Counted from the first letter of the stretch, positions 1 through 6,600 are shown. The stretch: DNA of 9,788 nt from Thioalkalivibrio sp. (GCA_007136145.1 SLHN01000214.1:1-9788), one strand, 5' to 3'. Translations and numbers: made by a program. The notes: generated from the sequence alone by a model not told the origin.

Positions 1-8
1 CTGCGTTA

Positions 9-47
9 CCCTCCCGGTTGCATGGAACCACCATGCGCCCGGGAGGG
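9..47 (-). terminator. Strong stem-loop downstream of potI (possible terminator or mRNA 3' end)
   Basis: Nine-base arms CCCTCCCGG (9-17) and CCGGGAGGG (39-47) are exactly complementary. They enclose a second perfect stem, GCATGG (20-25) with CCATGC (31-36), around a 5-base loop, with a small 2x2 internal loop between the stems. It lies 60 bases past the potI stop. Neither strand shows a U-tract directly after the stem, so it is not a textbook intrinsic terminator. A role in 3'-end protection of the pot mRNA or Rho-assisted ending is inferred. The rest of 1-106 has a run of seven T (88-94) but no convincing gene. Confidence 0.5.
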
Positions 48-106
48 CGCCTTGCCGACGAACGAAAATCCGGCGCAATCCGGTATCTTTTTTTCCGGCA
101 ATCGCC

Positions 107-961
107 TTACCCGGTGCGTTGCGAACGTCGGTGAATCGGACGTTTTTCTCCGGCCCGGTCCGGACGATTCTGCCGATGCAGCAACCACCCGGCTATGATC
201 ACCCCGGTGGCGACAACGACGACGATGATCGTCGCCAGTGCGTTCACCTGGGGGCTGACACCGAGCCGCACGCTGGAGTACACCACCATTGGCAGGGTCG
301 TGGCGCCGGGCCCGGAGACAAAGCTGGCGATCACCAGGTCGTCCATCGACAACGTGAAGCCCAGGAGCCAGCCGGCGATCAATGCTGGCGAGATGATCGG
401 CAGGATGATGACGAAAAAGACCTTCCAGGGGCGGGCGCCAAGGTCCATTGCGGCCTCTTCGAGGCTCCCGTCCAGCTGCGAAAGGCGCGACTGCACGACC
501 ACCGCGACGAAGGCGCTGGTGAAGGTGACATGGGCGATGGTGATGGTGGTCATGCCGCGCCCCGGCGGCCAGCCAATGAGTTGCTCCAGTGTCACGAACA
601 TCAGCAGCCCCGACAGGCCCAGGATGACCTCCGGCATCACCAGCGGCGCGGCGACCATTCCGGCGAAGAGCATCCGGGTGCGGAACCGGGTGAAACGAAC
701 GAGGGTCAGTGCCGCCAGGGTGCCGAGGATCACCGACAGCGTCGCGGTCATCGCCGCAATCCGTACCGAGAGCCATAGCGCTTCGAGGATTCGTTCGTTC
801 TGCAGGAGTTCGGCGTACCAGCGGGTGGAGAATCCGCCCCACACGGTGACCAGGCGCGAGTCGTTGAAGGAATAGACGATCAGCGTCACGATCGGCAGGT
901 ACAGGAACGCATAGCCGAAGGCGATCGCGGTGAACAGCCAGAACGGACGCCGTCCGGTCAT
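107..961 (-). CDS. potI: Polyamine ABC transporter, inner-membrane permease (PotI/PotC type)
   Basis: This is the second transmembrane subunit of a putrescine/spermidine importer, 284 residues, close to the family length. Hydrophobic segments lie at about 10-31, 64-88, 97-124, 139-157, 186-204 and 243-262, the usual six-helix layout of the binding-protein-dependent permease domain. The cytoplasmic EAA coupling loop, which docks on the ATPase, is clear at about 168-194 (EEAAMDLGARPWK followed by ILPIISPAL). The ATG at 961 overlaps the potH stop as ATGA and there is no good Shine-Dalgarno sequence, so translation is probably coupled to potH. The last ~20 residues are basic and polar and form a short cytoplasmic tail. 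Last gene of the operon. Order and overlap favour PotI over PotC, though the two subfamilies are hard to tell apart by eye. Confidence 0.93.
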   Translation of the reverse strand: MTGRRPFWLFTAIAFGYAFLYLPIVTLIVYSFNDSRLVTVWGGFSTRWYAELLQNERILEALWLSVRIAAMTATLSVILGTLAALTLVRFTRFRTRMLFAGMVAAPLVMPEVILGLSGLLMFVTLEQLIGWPPGRGMTTITIAHVTFTSAFVAVVVQSRLSQLDGSLEEAAMDLGARPWKVFFVIILPIISPALIAGWLLGFTLSMDDLVIASFVSGPGATTLPMVVYSSVRLGVSPQVNALATIIVVVVATGVIIAGWLLHRQNRPDRAGEKRPIHRRSQRTG

Positions 962-1932
962 TGCCGGTTGCCGGTGGTTTCGCGCTCGCCGATCCGCTGG
1001 AACAGCAGCAGTGGTATCAGAATCAGCAGCAGCATGGCGATCGCGACAGCCGCGGCGACCGGCCAGTCCCGGTTCGAGAAGAATTCGGTCCAGAGTACCT
1101 TGCCGATCATCAGGGAATCCGGGCCGCCAAGGAGGTCGGGAATCACGAATTCTCCAATGGCCGGGATGAACACCAGCAGTGAGCCGGCGATGATGCCGGG
1201 CATCGAGAGCGGCAGGGTGACGGTGAGGAACGCTTTCCAGGGGCGGCTGCCAAGGTCCGCGGCGGCTTCAAGCAGGGTCAGGTCCATCCGCACCAGCGTC
1301 GCGTACAGCGGGAGGATCATGAACGGCAGGTAGGAGTAGACGATCCCCAGGTAAACCGCGAAGTTGGTGTGCAGTAGGGTCAGCGGTTGATCGATCAGCC
1401 CCACGGAAAGCAGAAGGTGGTTGATCAGCCCGTTGCCCTGGAGCAGGCCGATCCAGGCGTAGACGCGAATCAGAAAGCTGGTCCAGAACGGCAGTATCAC
1501 CAGCATCAGCAGCACGATGCGCCAGCCCGCGGGTGCCCGGGCGATGCCATACGCCATCGGGTAGCCGATGAGCAGACAGATGACCGTCGAGACCGCGGCG
1601 ACTTTCAGCGAGTTCAGATACGCCGAAAGGTAGAGTGGGTCCTGCCAGAGGAAGGCGTAGTTGCCGAAGTGTATCTGGATCGAAAGCGTTCTATCCGCGG
1701 CCCATTGCAGCATCGGCGAGTACGGCGGGCTTGCCAGGGCGATTTCGCCGAAGCTGATCTTCAATACGATCAGAATCGGCAACAACAGGAAGAGCAGAAG
1801 CCAGGCATAGGGCAAGGCAATCACGAACACGCGGCCAAGCCGCCCCTGCGTCAGACTTTTGACGCCGCGGTTGAACCGACGTTTCAGGCTCGAAGTGCCG
1901 CTTGCGGGTTCCGCACCCGGAGTGGCAGTCAT
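958..1932 (-). CDS. potH: Polyamine ABC transporter, inner-membrane permease (PotH/PotB type)
   Basis: This is the first transmembrane subunit of the polyamine importer, 324 residues. A ~30-residue basic N-terminal region (RRFNRGVKSLTQGRLGR) precedes the first helix at about 35-60. A periplasmic loop at about 62-100 follows, then further hydrophobic segments at about 107-132, 138-162, 190-214, 240-262 and 291-312. The EAA loop is at 222-247 (EAAADLGSRPWK, then LPLSMPGI), as needed for contact with the PotG ATPase. The ATG at 1932 overlaps the potG stop by ATGA and the stop overlaps the potI ATG in the same way, so the three genes should be translated together. The N-terminal extension and loop spacing match PotH rather than PotI. 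Substrate choice is set mainly by the binding protein, not by this subunit. Confidence 0.93.
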   Translation of the reverse strand: MTATPGAEPASGTSSLKRRFNRGVKSLTQGRLGRVFVIALPYAWLLLFLLLPILIVLKISFGEIALASPPYSPMLQWAADRTLSIQIHFGNYAFLWQDPLYLSAYLNSLKVAAVSTVICLLIGYPMAYGIARAPAGWRIVLLMLVILPFWTSFLIRVYAWIGLLQGNGLINHLLLSVGLIDQPLTLLHTNFAVYLGIVYSYLPFMILPLYATLVRMDLTLLEAAADLGSRPWKAFLTVTLPLSMPGIIAGSLLVFIPAIGEFVIPDLLGGPDSLMIGKVLWTEFFSNRDWPVAAAVAIAMLLLILIPLLLFQRIGERETTGNRQ

Positions 1933-3074
1933 GCCGGAATCACCACGCCGGATTCGGTGTCCCAGCCCAGGCAGACGGTATCGTCCCAGGTCAGTGGTCC
2001 GGCGGTGCGGCGGGCACGGTTGGTGACCTGCACCTGCACCGTCATCCCCTGTTCCGAACCGACGTGGTAGACCGAGACATCGCCCAGATATCCGATCTCC
2101 CGGACCTGACCCCGCACCCAGTTGCGATCATCGGCAGGCGGACCGTTCAGCACCCGGAGCTTTTCGGGGCGCAACGCGACTGCCACCGGGGTTCCGATGG
2201 TGAGCGGATGGGCATGGTAGAGAACGATTTCGCCCGGGGCGGCGTCGGACTGAATGATCAACAGGTCGCCTTCGCTGCCGGCCACACGGCCTTCGAAAAG
2301 ATTCACCGCGCCGATGAACTCGGCGACGAACCGATTGCCCGGGTATTCGTAGATCTCCGACGGGGTGCCGATCTGAAGGATCCGACCGGCGTCCATCACC
2401 GCGAGCCGCGAAGACATGGTCATGGCCTCCTCCTGATCGTGAGTGACCATGATGAACGTCGTACCGACGCGCTCCTGGATGTTCACCAGTTCGAACTGAG
2501 TGCGCTCACGCAACTTGCGGTCCAGGGCTGCCAGCGGCTCGTCCAGCAACAGGAGTTTCGGCTGCTTGGCCAGTGATCGGGCCAGCGCCACGCGTTGGCG
2601 TTGGCCGCCTGAAAGCTGATCCGGCCGGCGCCGGGCATATTCGCTCATGTGTACCAGTTCCAGCATCTCGCCTACCCGGTCGCGGATCACAGTGGCGGAG
2701 AGCCGTTCCTGTTTCAGCCCGAAAGCGACGTTTTGTTCCACCGTCATATGAGGGAACAGGGCGTAGGACTGAAACATCATGTTTACCGGTCTTTCGTAAG
2801 GCGGTAGCCGGGTGATGTCCTGCCCCTCGATCAGGATCTGCCCCTGGGAGCTTCGTTCAAGACCGGCCAGCATGCGCAACAAGGTGCTCTTGCCGCAGCC
2901 AGAGGCGCCTAGCAGGGAAAAGAATTCACCCTTGAAAATACTCAATGAGACATCGTCGACGGCATAGGTGGAGCCGTCGAAGACCTTGGTGACCTTCCGG
3001 ATTTCAAGGAACGGACGGGCGTCCGGGTCCTGCCAGGCTTCGAGGACTGCAGGGTCGCGACGGGTTTGCGGCAT
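1929..3074 (-). CDS. potG: Polyamine ABC transporter ATPase (PotG/PotA type)
   Basis: This ATP-hydrolysing subunit drives polyamine import at the cytoplasmic face of the membrane. The 381-residue length fits PotG. Every nucleotide-binding motif is intact: Walker A GASGCGKST (56-64), Q-loop Q102, ABC signature LSGGQ (154-158), Walker B LLLLDEP (174-180) with catalytic E179, D-loop (ALD) and H-loop H212. A C-terminal TOBE-like regulatory part follows at about 295-370 (VAVALRPEKLRV onward). The start is the first in-frame ATG and leaves ~20 residues before the ABC domain (FLEIRKVTKVF), as in PotG homologues. Its Shine-Dalgarno sequence is weak. The gene lies 116 bases after potF across a strong stem-loop and overlaps potH by four bases. 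The family also includes ferric and sulfate importer ATPases, but the neighbours settle the assignment. Confidence 0.94.
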   Translation of the reverse strand: MPQTRRDPAVLEAWQDPDARPFLEIRKVTKVFDGSTYAVDDVSLSIFKGEFFSLLGASGCGKSTLLRMLAGLERSSQGQILIEGQDITRLPPYERPVNMMFQSYALFPHMTVEQNVAFGLKQERLSATVIRDRVGEMLELVHMSEYARRRPDQLSGGQRQRVALARSLAKQPKLLLLDEPLAALDRKLRERTQFELVNIQERVGTTFIMVTHDQEEAMTMSSRLAVMDAGRILQIGTPSEIYEYPGNRFVAEFIGAVNLFEGRVAGSEGDLLIIQSDAAPGEIVLYHAHPLTIGTPVAVALRPEKLRVLNGPPADDRNWVRGQVREIGYLGDVSVYHVGSEQGMTVQVQVTNRARRTAGPLTWDDTVCLGWDTESGVVIPA

Positions 3075-3113
3075 GCGTCAGGCCTGTACGTCGCGTCGTT
3101 GGGTCGGGGTTGA

Positions 3114-3145
3114 CCCTGCTGGCCGCGAAATCCGCGGGAGCAGGG
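3114..3145 (-). promoter_or_regulatory. Nested stem-loop between potF and potG
   Basis: Outer arms CCCTGCT (3114-3120) and AGCAGGG (3139-3145) pair exactly. They close an inner perfect stem, CCGCG (3123-3127) with CGCGG (3133-3137), around the loop AAATC. A smaller hairpin GGGTC/GACCC (3101-3116) overlaps its edge, and CTTGG/CCAAG lies near 3163-3173. No U-tract follows on the minus strand. Such structures between a binding-protein gene and its transporter genes often stabilise the upstream message or lower downstream expression, giving more binding protein than transporter. That role is inferred here. The 116-base gap holds no gene. Confidence 0.5.
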
Positions 3146-3190
3146 GCGCCGGCACCACGGTGGCTTGGGCCAAGGTTGCCAGTGGTAGGT

Positions 3191-4291
3191 TCAGCGGCCG
3201 GTCTTGATCTGGGTCCAGGCCCGGACACGGGCTCGTTGCACGGCGTCGGGGAGCGAATCGAGAGTGACCAGGCGCTCGCGCAGTTCCTGGGTCGGATAAA
3301 CGCCCGGATCGTCGCGAATCGCTGCATCGACCCATGGCGTGGCGGCCGCGTTGGCATTCGCGTAGGCCACTTCGTTGGTGATTTCGGCGATGTTTTCCGG
3401 GATCATCAGAAAATCGATGAACGCGTGTGCGTTTTCGGGGTTGGGCGCGTCCGCCGGGATGGCCATCAGGTCGAACCAGAGCACGGCGCCCTCGCGTGGA
3501 ATGCGGTAATCGATGTTGATCCCGGTTCCGGCTTCGTCGGCGCGGTCGCGGGCCTGAATCACGTCGCCGGAATAGCCGTGCGCAACGCAGAGGTCGCCAT
3601 TGGCGAGGTCGTTGATGTATTTCGAGGCATGGAAATAGCGGATAAAGGGACGAACCCGCATGAACGCGTCAGTCGCCTTCTCTATATCCGCGGTATCGGT
3701 GCTGTTGGGGTCGAGCCCCAGGTACAGCATCGCGGCGGCAAGCGCTTCGCCCTCGTCGTCGAGGACCGCGATACCGCAGCCAGCCAGTTGCTCCGCGATT
3801 TCAGGGTCGAACAGTAGCGCCCAGGTGTCGAATGTTGCGTCCTCGCCGAGAATTTCCGTCACCCGGTCGATGTTGTAACCGACCCCGGTGGTGCCCCACA
3901 TGTATGGAACGGTGTGCCGGTTGCCCGGATCGACTGCACTCAGCTTGCCGACCAGGACCGGATCCAGGTTTTCACGATGCGGGAGTAGCGAGAAGTCGAG
4001 TGGCCGGTACAGGCCCGCCTGAATGTGGCGCTCGGCGAACGGATGTGCGGTCGGGAAGATCACATCGTAGCCACTGCGACCTGCCAGTAGCTTGGCCTCT
4101 AGGATCTCGTTTCCGTCATACACGTCGTAGACGACCCTGATGCCGGTACGTTCCTCGAAGCGTTCGATCACACTCTCGGCAATATAGTCGGACCAGTTGT
4201 ATACATGAACGACTGGCTGGTCGGAAGGTGAGCACGCGGCCAGAGCCATCGCCATGCCTGCGATCACAAGACCGCGGAACCGTGTGATCAT
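3191..4291 (-). CDS. potF: Polyamine (putrescine-type) binding lipoprotein of the Pot ABC transporter
   Basis: This substrate-capturing component of the importer is exported and probably lipid-anchored. The start at 4291 was chosen over the open frame reaching 4540. It has AGGAG about eight bases upstream and begins a signal peptide, MITRFRGLVIAGMAMALAAC, ending in a lipobox with C20. The longer version would bury that signal and overlap the divergent neighbour. The 366-residue protein closely follows E. coli PotF from memory: YNWSDYIAESV (31-41), PYMWGTTGVGYN (129-140), YINDLANGDLCVA (225-237), YANANAAATP (310-319) and the C-terminal RVRAWTQIKTGR. The GYSGDV segment (239-244) keeps the ligand-type Asp (D243) but has Tyr240 where I recall Trp244 in E. 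coli PotF. D274 also aligns with a ligand Asp. Putrescine is the likely substrate, but spermidine is possible. Confidence 0.93.
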   Translation of the reverse strand: MITRFRGLVIAGMAMALAACSPSDQPVVHVYNWSDYIAESVIERFEERTGIRVVYDVYDGNEILEAKLLAGRSGYDVIFPTAHPFAERHIQAGLYRPLDFSLLPHRENLDPVLVGKLSAVDPGNRHTVPYMWGTTGVGYNIDRVTEILGEDATFDTWALLFDPEIAEQLAGCGIAVLDDEGEALAAAMLYLGLDPNSTDTADIEKATDAFMRVRPFIRYFHASKYINDLANGDLCVAHGYSGDVIQARDRADEAGTGINIDYRIPREGAVLWFDLMAIPADAPNPENAHAFIDFLMIPENIAEITNEVAYANANAAATPWVDAAIRDDPGVYPTQELRERLVTLDSLPDAVQRARVRAWTQIKTGR

Positions 4292-4330
4292 TGTCGTCTG
4301 CTCCTGTTTGTCAGCCGGACCGAGCCGCTG

Positions 4331-4359
4331 ATGTTCGGGTTCCCGCGTATGGCTGTCAA
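4331..4359 (-). promoter_or_regulatory. Candidate sigma-70 promoter for the potFGHI operon
   Basis: Read on the minus strand, a perfect -35 TTGACA (4359-4354) is followed after 17 bases by GAACAT (4336-4331), a weak match to the -10 consensus. The predicted transcript start would lie about 30 bases upstream of the potF ATG at 4291, leaving room for the AGGAG ribosome site. The -35 and spacing are good and the -10 is poor, so an activator may be involved. Confidence 0.4.
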
Positions 4360-4421
4360 CCGGGATTGGACGATCCGCCGCGATGCGCGTTATTGGTCTG
4401 GTAATCAGGGCGACCTGTACC

Positions 4422-4459
4422 GACGTGGCCTGCATTGAAGACGTGGCCAGCATTTGAAG
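4422..4459. repeat. Tandem ~18-bp direct repeat in the potF / dehydrogenase divergent region
   Basis: GACGTGGCCTGCATTGAAG (4422-4440) is followed immediately by GACGTGGCCAGCATTTGAAG (4440-4459). The copies differ by one substitution and one inserted T, and they share the G at 4440. A period near 18 bp in a promoter region suggests either two adjacent sites for a regulator or a recent short duplication. The sequence alone does not decide between them. Confidence 0.6.
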
Positions 4460-4488
4460 CGGCACCAGCGGCAGCGCAAGCGGTGCCG
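4460..4488. promoter_or_regulatory. Inverted repeat upstream of the dehydrogenase gene (operator candidate)
   Basis: CGGCACC (4460-4466) and GGTGCCG (4482-4488) are perfect 7-bp inverted arms with a 15-base spacer. The element directly follows the tandem repeat and ends ten bases before the extended -10 of the downstream gene, so a bound protein would cover its -35 region. No regulator gene is visible in the window. Confidence 0.35.
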
Positions 4489-4494
4489 TCGGCC

Positions 4495-4522
4495 TGCTAG
4501 ACTTTATCCGCGGCCTAGGAGA
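4495..4522 (+). promoter_or_regulatory. Extended -10 promoter candidate and ribosome site of the dehydrogenase gene
   Basis: TGCTAGACT (4495-4503) fits an extended -10 (TGn plus TAGACT). No good -35 lies 17 bases upstream. The ribosome site AGGAGA (4517-4522) stands six bases before the ATG at 4529 and fixes that start, in preference to the in-frame ATG at 4454, which has neither a ribosome site nor conserved sequence behind it. Confidence 0.4.
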
Positions 4523-4528
4523 ACAGCG

Positions 4529-5425
4529 ATGAATGACCACACCGTTCCAAATGATCTATGCCCCGTGGGCTTTATCGGCCTCGGGATCATGGGTGCGCCG
4601 ATGGTGCGTAATCTCCTGCACGCTGGCGTACCCGTCCGGGTCTGGGCGCGCCGGCTCGAACAAGCCGAGAAGCTCGTTGCCGATGGCGCGACGCTGGCAG
4701 CGAGTTTCGCGGAGCTGGTGGGCACGGTGAAGGTATTGTTTTTGAATGTCTCGGACACGCCGGATGTCGAGAGCCTTATGCTCGACGACGGTGGCATTCT
4801 GTCCCACGCGCGAGCCGGGTTGATCGTTGTCGATCACAGCACCATCGATCCACTGCGCACACGGGTGATCGCCGAGCGCGCGCGCGAAGCGGGAGTTGCT
4901 TTCGTCGATGCGCCGGTGTCCGGTGGCGAACGTGGGGCGATCGATGCAACGCTGACCCTGATGCTGGGAGGCGACGAGGCTGACATCGAACGAGTCCGGC
5001 CGTTGCTGGCGCTGATCGGAAGTACCCTGACCCGGGTCGGGGACAGTGGGGCAGGGCAGATCGCGAAAGCATGCAACCAGTTGATCATCGGTGAGACTCT
5101 GGTTGCGATCGGGGAGGCCTATGGCCTCGCGCAAGCCGCCGGAGTGGACCCGGCGCGCGTTCGCGAGGCGCTGCTCGGTGGCTTCGCCGGATCCAAGGTG
5201 CTGGAAATGCACGGGAAGAGGCTGCTCGAGGACAATTTTGTCCCCGGGTTCATGGCGCACCTGCATGCGAAAGACATGGGCATCGTGGCCGATACCGCCG
5301 CGCATCTCGGAATCAACCTGACTGGCGTGGACCGAGTGCGTGCTGCGCTGTCGCGTGCCCTTGAGCACGGGCACGCGTACGACGATTCGACGATCCTCGC
5401 ACGCTACTGTGTGCCTGATCGCTGA
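4529..5425 (+). CDS. garR: NAD(P)-dependent beta-hydroxyacid dehydrogenase (tartronate semialdehyde reductase / 3-hydroxyisobutyrate dehydrogenase type)
   Basis: This cytoplasmic oxidoreductase is 298 residues, the normal size for the 6-phosphogluconate-dehydrogenase-like short family. The N-terminal Rossmann fold has GFIGLGIMGAPM (14-25) with the dinucleotide motif GxGxxG at 17-22. The family signatures follow in order: DHSTIDP (102-108), DAPVSGGERGA (127-137, substrate-binding SGG), and GQIAKACNQL (177-186) with catalytic K180 and N183. A conserved Lys in HAKDMG is K248. The all-helical C-terminal domain is complete. GarR, which reduces tartronate semialdehyde to D-glycerate, is the closest match in motif wording. 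3-hydroxyisobutyrate dehydrogenase and related succinic-semialdehyde reductases share these motifs, so the substrate is uncertain. It is divergent from the polyamine operon. A semialdehyde substrate from polyamine breakdown would fit the setting, but this is only an inference. Confidence 0.85.
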   Translation: MNDHTVPNDLCPVGFIGLGIMGAPMVRNLLHAGVPVRVWARRLEQAEKLVADGATLAASFAELVGTVKVLFLNVSDTPDVESLMLDDGGILSHARAGLIVVDHSTIDPLRTRVIAERAREAGVAFVDAPVSGGERGAIDATLTLMLGGDEADIERVRPLLALIGSTLTRVGDSGAGQIAKACNQLIIGETLVAIGEAYGLAQAAGVDPARVREALLGGFAGSKVLEMHGKRLLEDNFVPGFMAHLHAKDMGIVADTAAHLGINLTGVDRVRAALSRALEHGHAYDDSTILARYCVPDR

Positions 5426-5432
5426 AGCAATA

Positions 5433-5524
5433 GCGCATCGTTCAGGGTGCCGCTGGGGGGCCAACCGCTTCACTGCCGTGCAGTTACAGCCCCCGACTTC
5501 CAGGTAAAGGTCGGTGCGATGCGC
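5433..5524. other. Branched inverted-repeat element just after the dehydrogenase stop
   Basis: An 8-bp perfect outer pair, GCGCATCG (5433-5440) with CGATGCGC (5517-5524), encloses a second pair GGGGGC (5456-5461) with GCCCCC (5489-5494). That pair closes a small perfect hairpin ACTGC-CGT-GCAGT (5472-5484). A third hairpin, CCGAC/GTCGG (about 5493-5513), also fits, sharing two bases with the second pair. The whole could fold as a multi-branch RNA starting eight bases after the gene. It lacks a T-loop and other tRNA features, and no U-tract follows. I match it to no known riboswitch. Confidence 0.35.
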
Positions 5525-5753
5525 CGTGCCGACGGTTACCCGGCGACTTTTCGTGTCCGGGCGTTACGACAACCGGCTTGTAAATTCCTCACGTTTTGGC
5601 CGGGAGAGAAGATATCCGGAAAGGGAAGGGTGCGACCGGCCCAAAGGAGATAGGCGCCTTCCGGAACGAAGACCACTTGCTTTATAGTATTTTTGGGTCT
5701 TGCAAATGCTGGCGGCGGACAAGGTCCTGTCGCCGATCTCCTTGGGGTCTTCA
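5525..5753. other. Non-coding stretch upstream of the OsmC-family gene, with promoter-like and repeat elements
   Basis: Together with the preceding element this makes a 328-base stretch (5426-5753) in which no open frame looks real. It holds a CCCGG/CCGGG hairpin (5539-5561), a -10-like TATAGT (5683-5688) with no convincing -35, and a long imperfect inverted repeat. In that repeat, AAGGAGATAGGCG (5644-5656) pairs with CGCCGATCTCCTT (5731-5743) at 12 of 13 positions. The arms flank the TATAGT. It probably contains the promoter and leader of the OsmC-family gene. Confidence 0.4.
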
Positions 5754-6197
5754 ATGGGCGACAATGGTAAGGATGATGCCGCTACGCTGACGCTGTGCCG
5801 AACCCTGCACGGACGGGTGCGGATTCTGCATCCCTGTGAAGACCCGTCGGGTGCCGCGCATTCTTCGAGCCCCCTCGGCTATAACCCGGTGCAGCACCTT
5901 GCCATCGCGCTGGGCTGCTGCATGACTGAATTCGCACGGCGCTTTCTGGAACGTCGTAGTCTTCCCCAGACCCTGATGGCGACGTTGGACTGGCAAGTGG
6001 ATGGGCGCCGCTGCCGAATCTCGCGCATGGATCTGACCCTCCGTCTCGCGGTGCGTCTCGACGATGACGAGCGTCATATTCTCGACCGGATGATGAATCA
6101 CTGTCCGGTGCATCAGGCCCTTCACGGCAATGTTCCGGTGCATATACTCGTCGAGCAGCTTCGCGAGGACGAGCTGCGACTCGCCGAGGAGTCCTGA
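5754..6197 (+). CDS. OsmC-family (peroxiredoxin-like) protein
   Basis: This 147-residue cytoplasmic protein belongs to the OsmC/Ohr superfamily, whose members use two cysteines to reduce organic peroxides or otherwise handle thiols. The core motif GYNPVQHLAIALGCCMTEFARRFLERR (42-68) carries the first active-site Cys (C56, next to an unusual extra C55). The second is in HCPVHQAL (C117). Both catalytic positions are therefore present. The N-terminal strands are shorter than in Ohr and the spacing fits the YhfA-like or general OsmC group, so no gene symbol is given. The start is uncertain. ATG 5754 begins a sequence of normal length, but an in-frame ATG at 5706 and TTG at 5700 are also open, and none has a good Shine-Dalgarno sequence. 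The gene converges on the yffB-like gene, ending 40 bases from it. Confidence 0.8.
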   Translation: MGDNGKDDAATLTLCRTLHGRVRILHPCEDPSGAAHSSSPLGYNPVQHLAIALGCCMTEFARRFLERRSLPQTLMATLDWQVDGRRCRISRMDLTLRLAVRLDDDERHILDRMMNHCPVHQALHGNVPVHILVEQLREDELRLAEES

Positions 6198-6218
6198 GGC
6201 GATCCGCGGCGCGGCGGC

Positions 6219-6230
6219 GCACCCAGGTGC
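6219..6230. terminator. Short palindrome between convergent genes
   Basis: GCACC (6219-6223), CA, GGTGC (6226-6230) form a perfect 5-bp stem with a 2-base gap in the 40-base space where the OsmC-family and ArsC-like genes converge. No U-tract follows on either strand, so termination here is only a weak suggestion. Confidence 0.2.
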
Positions 6231-6237
6231 AAGATGG

Positions 6238-6600
6238 TCAGCCCTTGCCCTCGAGCAGGGTGGCGCGGGCGGCATCCGGGCCGACAAGAACCTCTCCGGC
6301 ATGTTCGATCACGGGCCTGCGGATCAGGCTGGGGTGGTCCAGCATCAACTCCCGTGCGCGGGCGGCGTCGATAGCATCACGGGCGTCGACCGGCAGCTTG
6401 CGCCAGGTTGTGCCCCGGCGATTCAGCAGCGTTTCCCAGCCCACGCGGCCAAGCCAATGATCGAGCTGTTCCACGCCGAGCCCATCCTTGCGGAAGTCGT
6501 GGAAACGGTGCCTCAGCCCCGCGGCGTCAAGCTCCCGACGAACCCTGCGCACCGTGTCGCAATTGGCGATGCCATAGACCACCAAATCTTCCATGATCAC
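6238..6600 (-). CDS. yffB: ArsC/Spx-family protein, YffB-like
   Basis: This small thioredoxin-fold protein resembles arsenate reductase and Spx. It starts with [18 protein letters not shown], where the single N-terminal Cys (C12 counting from ATG 6594) sits in the CDT motif typical of YffB. The second family hallmark, [17 protein letters not shown], supplies the Arg-Pro segment near the C-terminus. Two starts are possible. GTG at 6600 overlaps the dapD stop as GTGA. ATG at 6594 gives the more usual N-terminus of 118 residues. Neither has a ribosome site, so coupling to dapD is likely. YffB genes are commonly found beside dap genes in gammaproteobacteria, as here. A glutathione-linked reductase role has been proposed for the family, but real arsenate reduction is unproven. 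No arsenic genes are nearby. Confidence 0.85.
   Translation of the reverse strand: MIMEDLVVYGIANCDTVRRVRRELDAAGLRHRFHDFRKDGLGVEQLDHWLGRVGWETLLNRRGTTWRKLPVDARDAIDAARARELMLDHPSLIRRPVIEHAGEVLVGPDAARATLLEGKG

Noticed and set aside
68..94. Plus-strand intrinsic terminator (CCGG-CCGG followed by seven T)
   Set aside because: The stem is only four base pairs with mismatches directly outside it, too weak to call.
4292..4540. N-terminal 83-residue extension of the binding-protein reading frame
   Set aside because: It would place the signal peptide internally and overlap the divergent dehydrogenase start. The ATG at 4291 has AGGAG and a proper lipoprotein signal.
4556..5473. 305-residue open frame on the minus strand opposite the dehydrogenase gene
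   Set aside because: It is a shadow frame produced by high GC codon bias. Its sequence shows no domain, whereas the plus-strand frame has every family motif.
5461..5490. Integron attC-like site near GCCAACC and GTTACAG
   Set aside because: The GTTRRRY and RYYYAAC core pair is not present in matching form, and no integrase or cassette gene is nearby.
5433..5524. tRNA gene suggested by the outer 8-bp stem and inner arms
   Set aside because: There is no TTCGA-type T-loop, no D-arm GG, no plausible anticodon loop, and the branch lengths do not fit any tRNA class.
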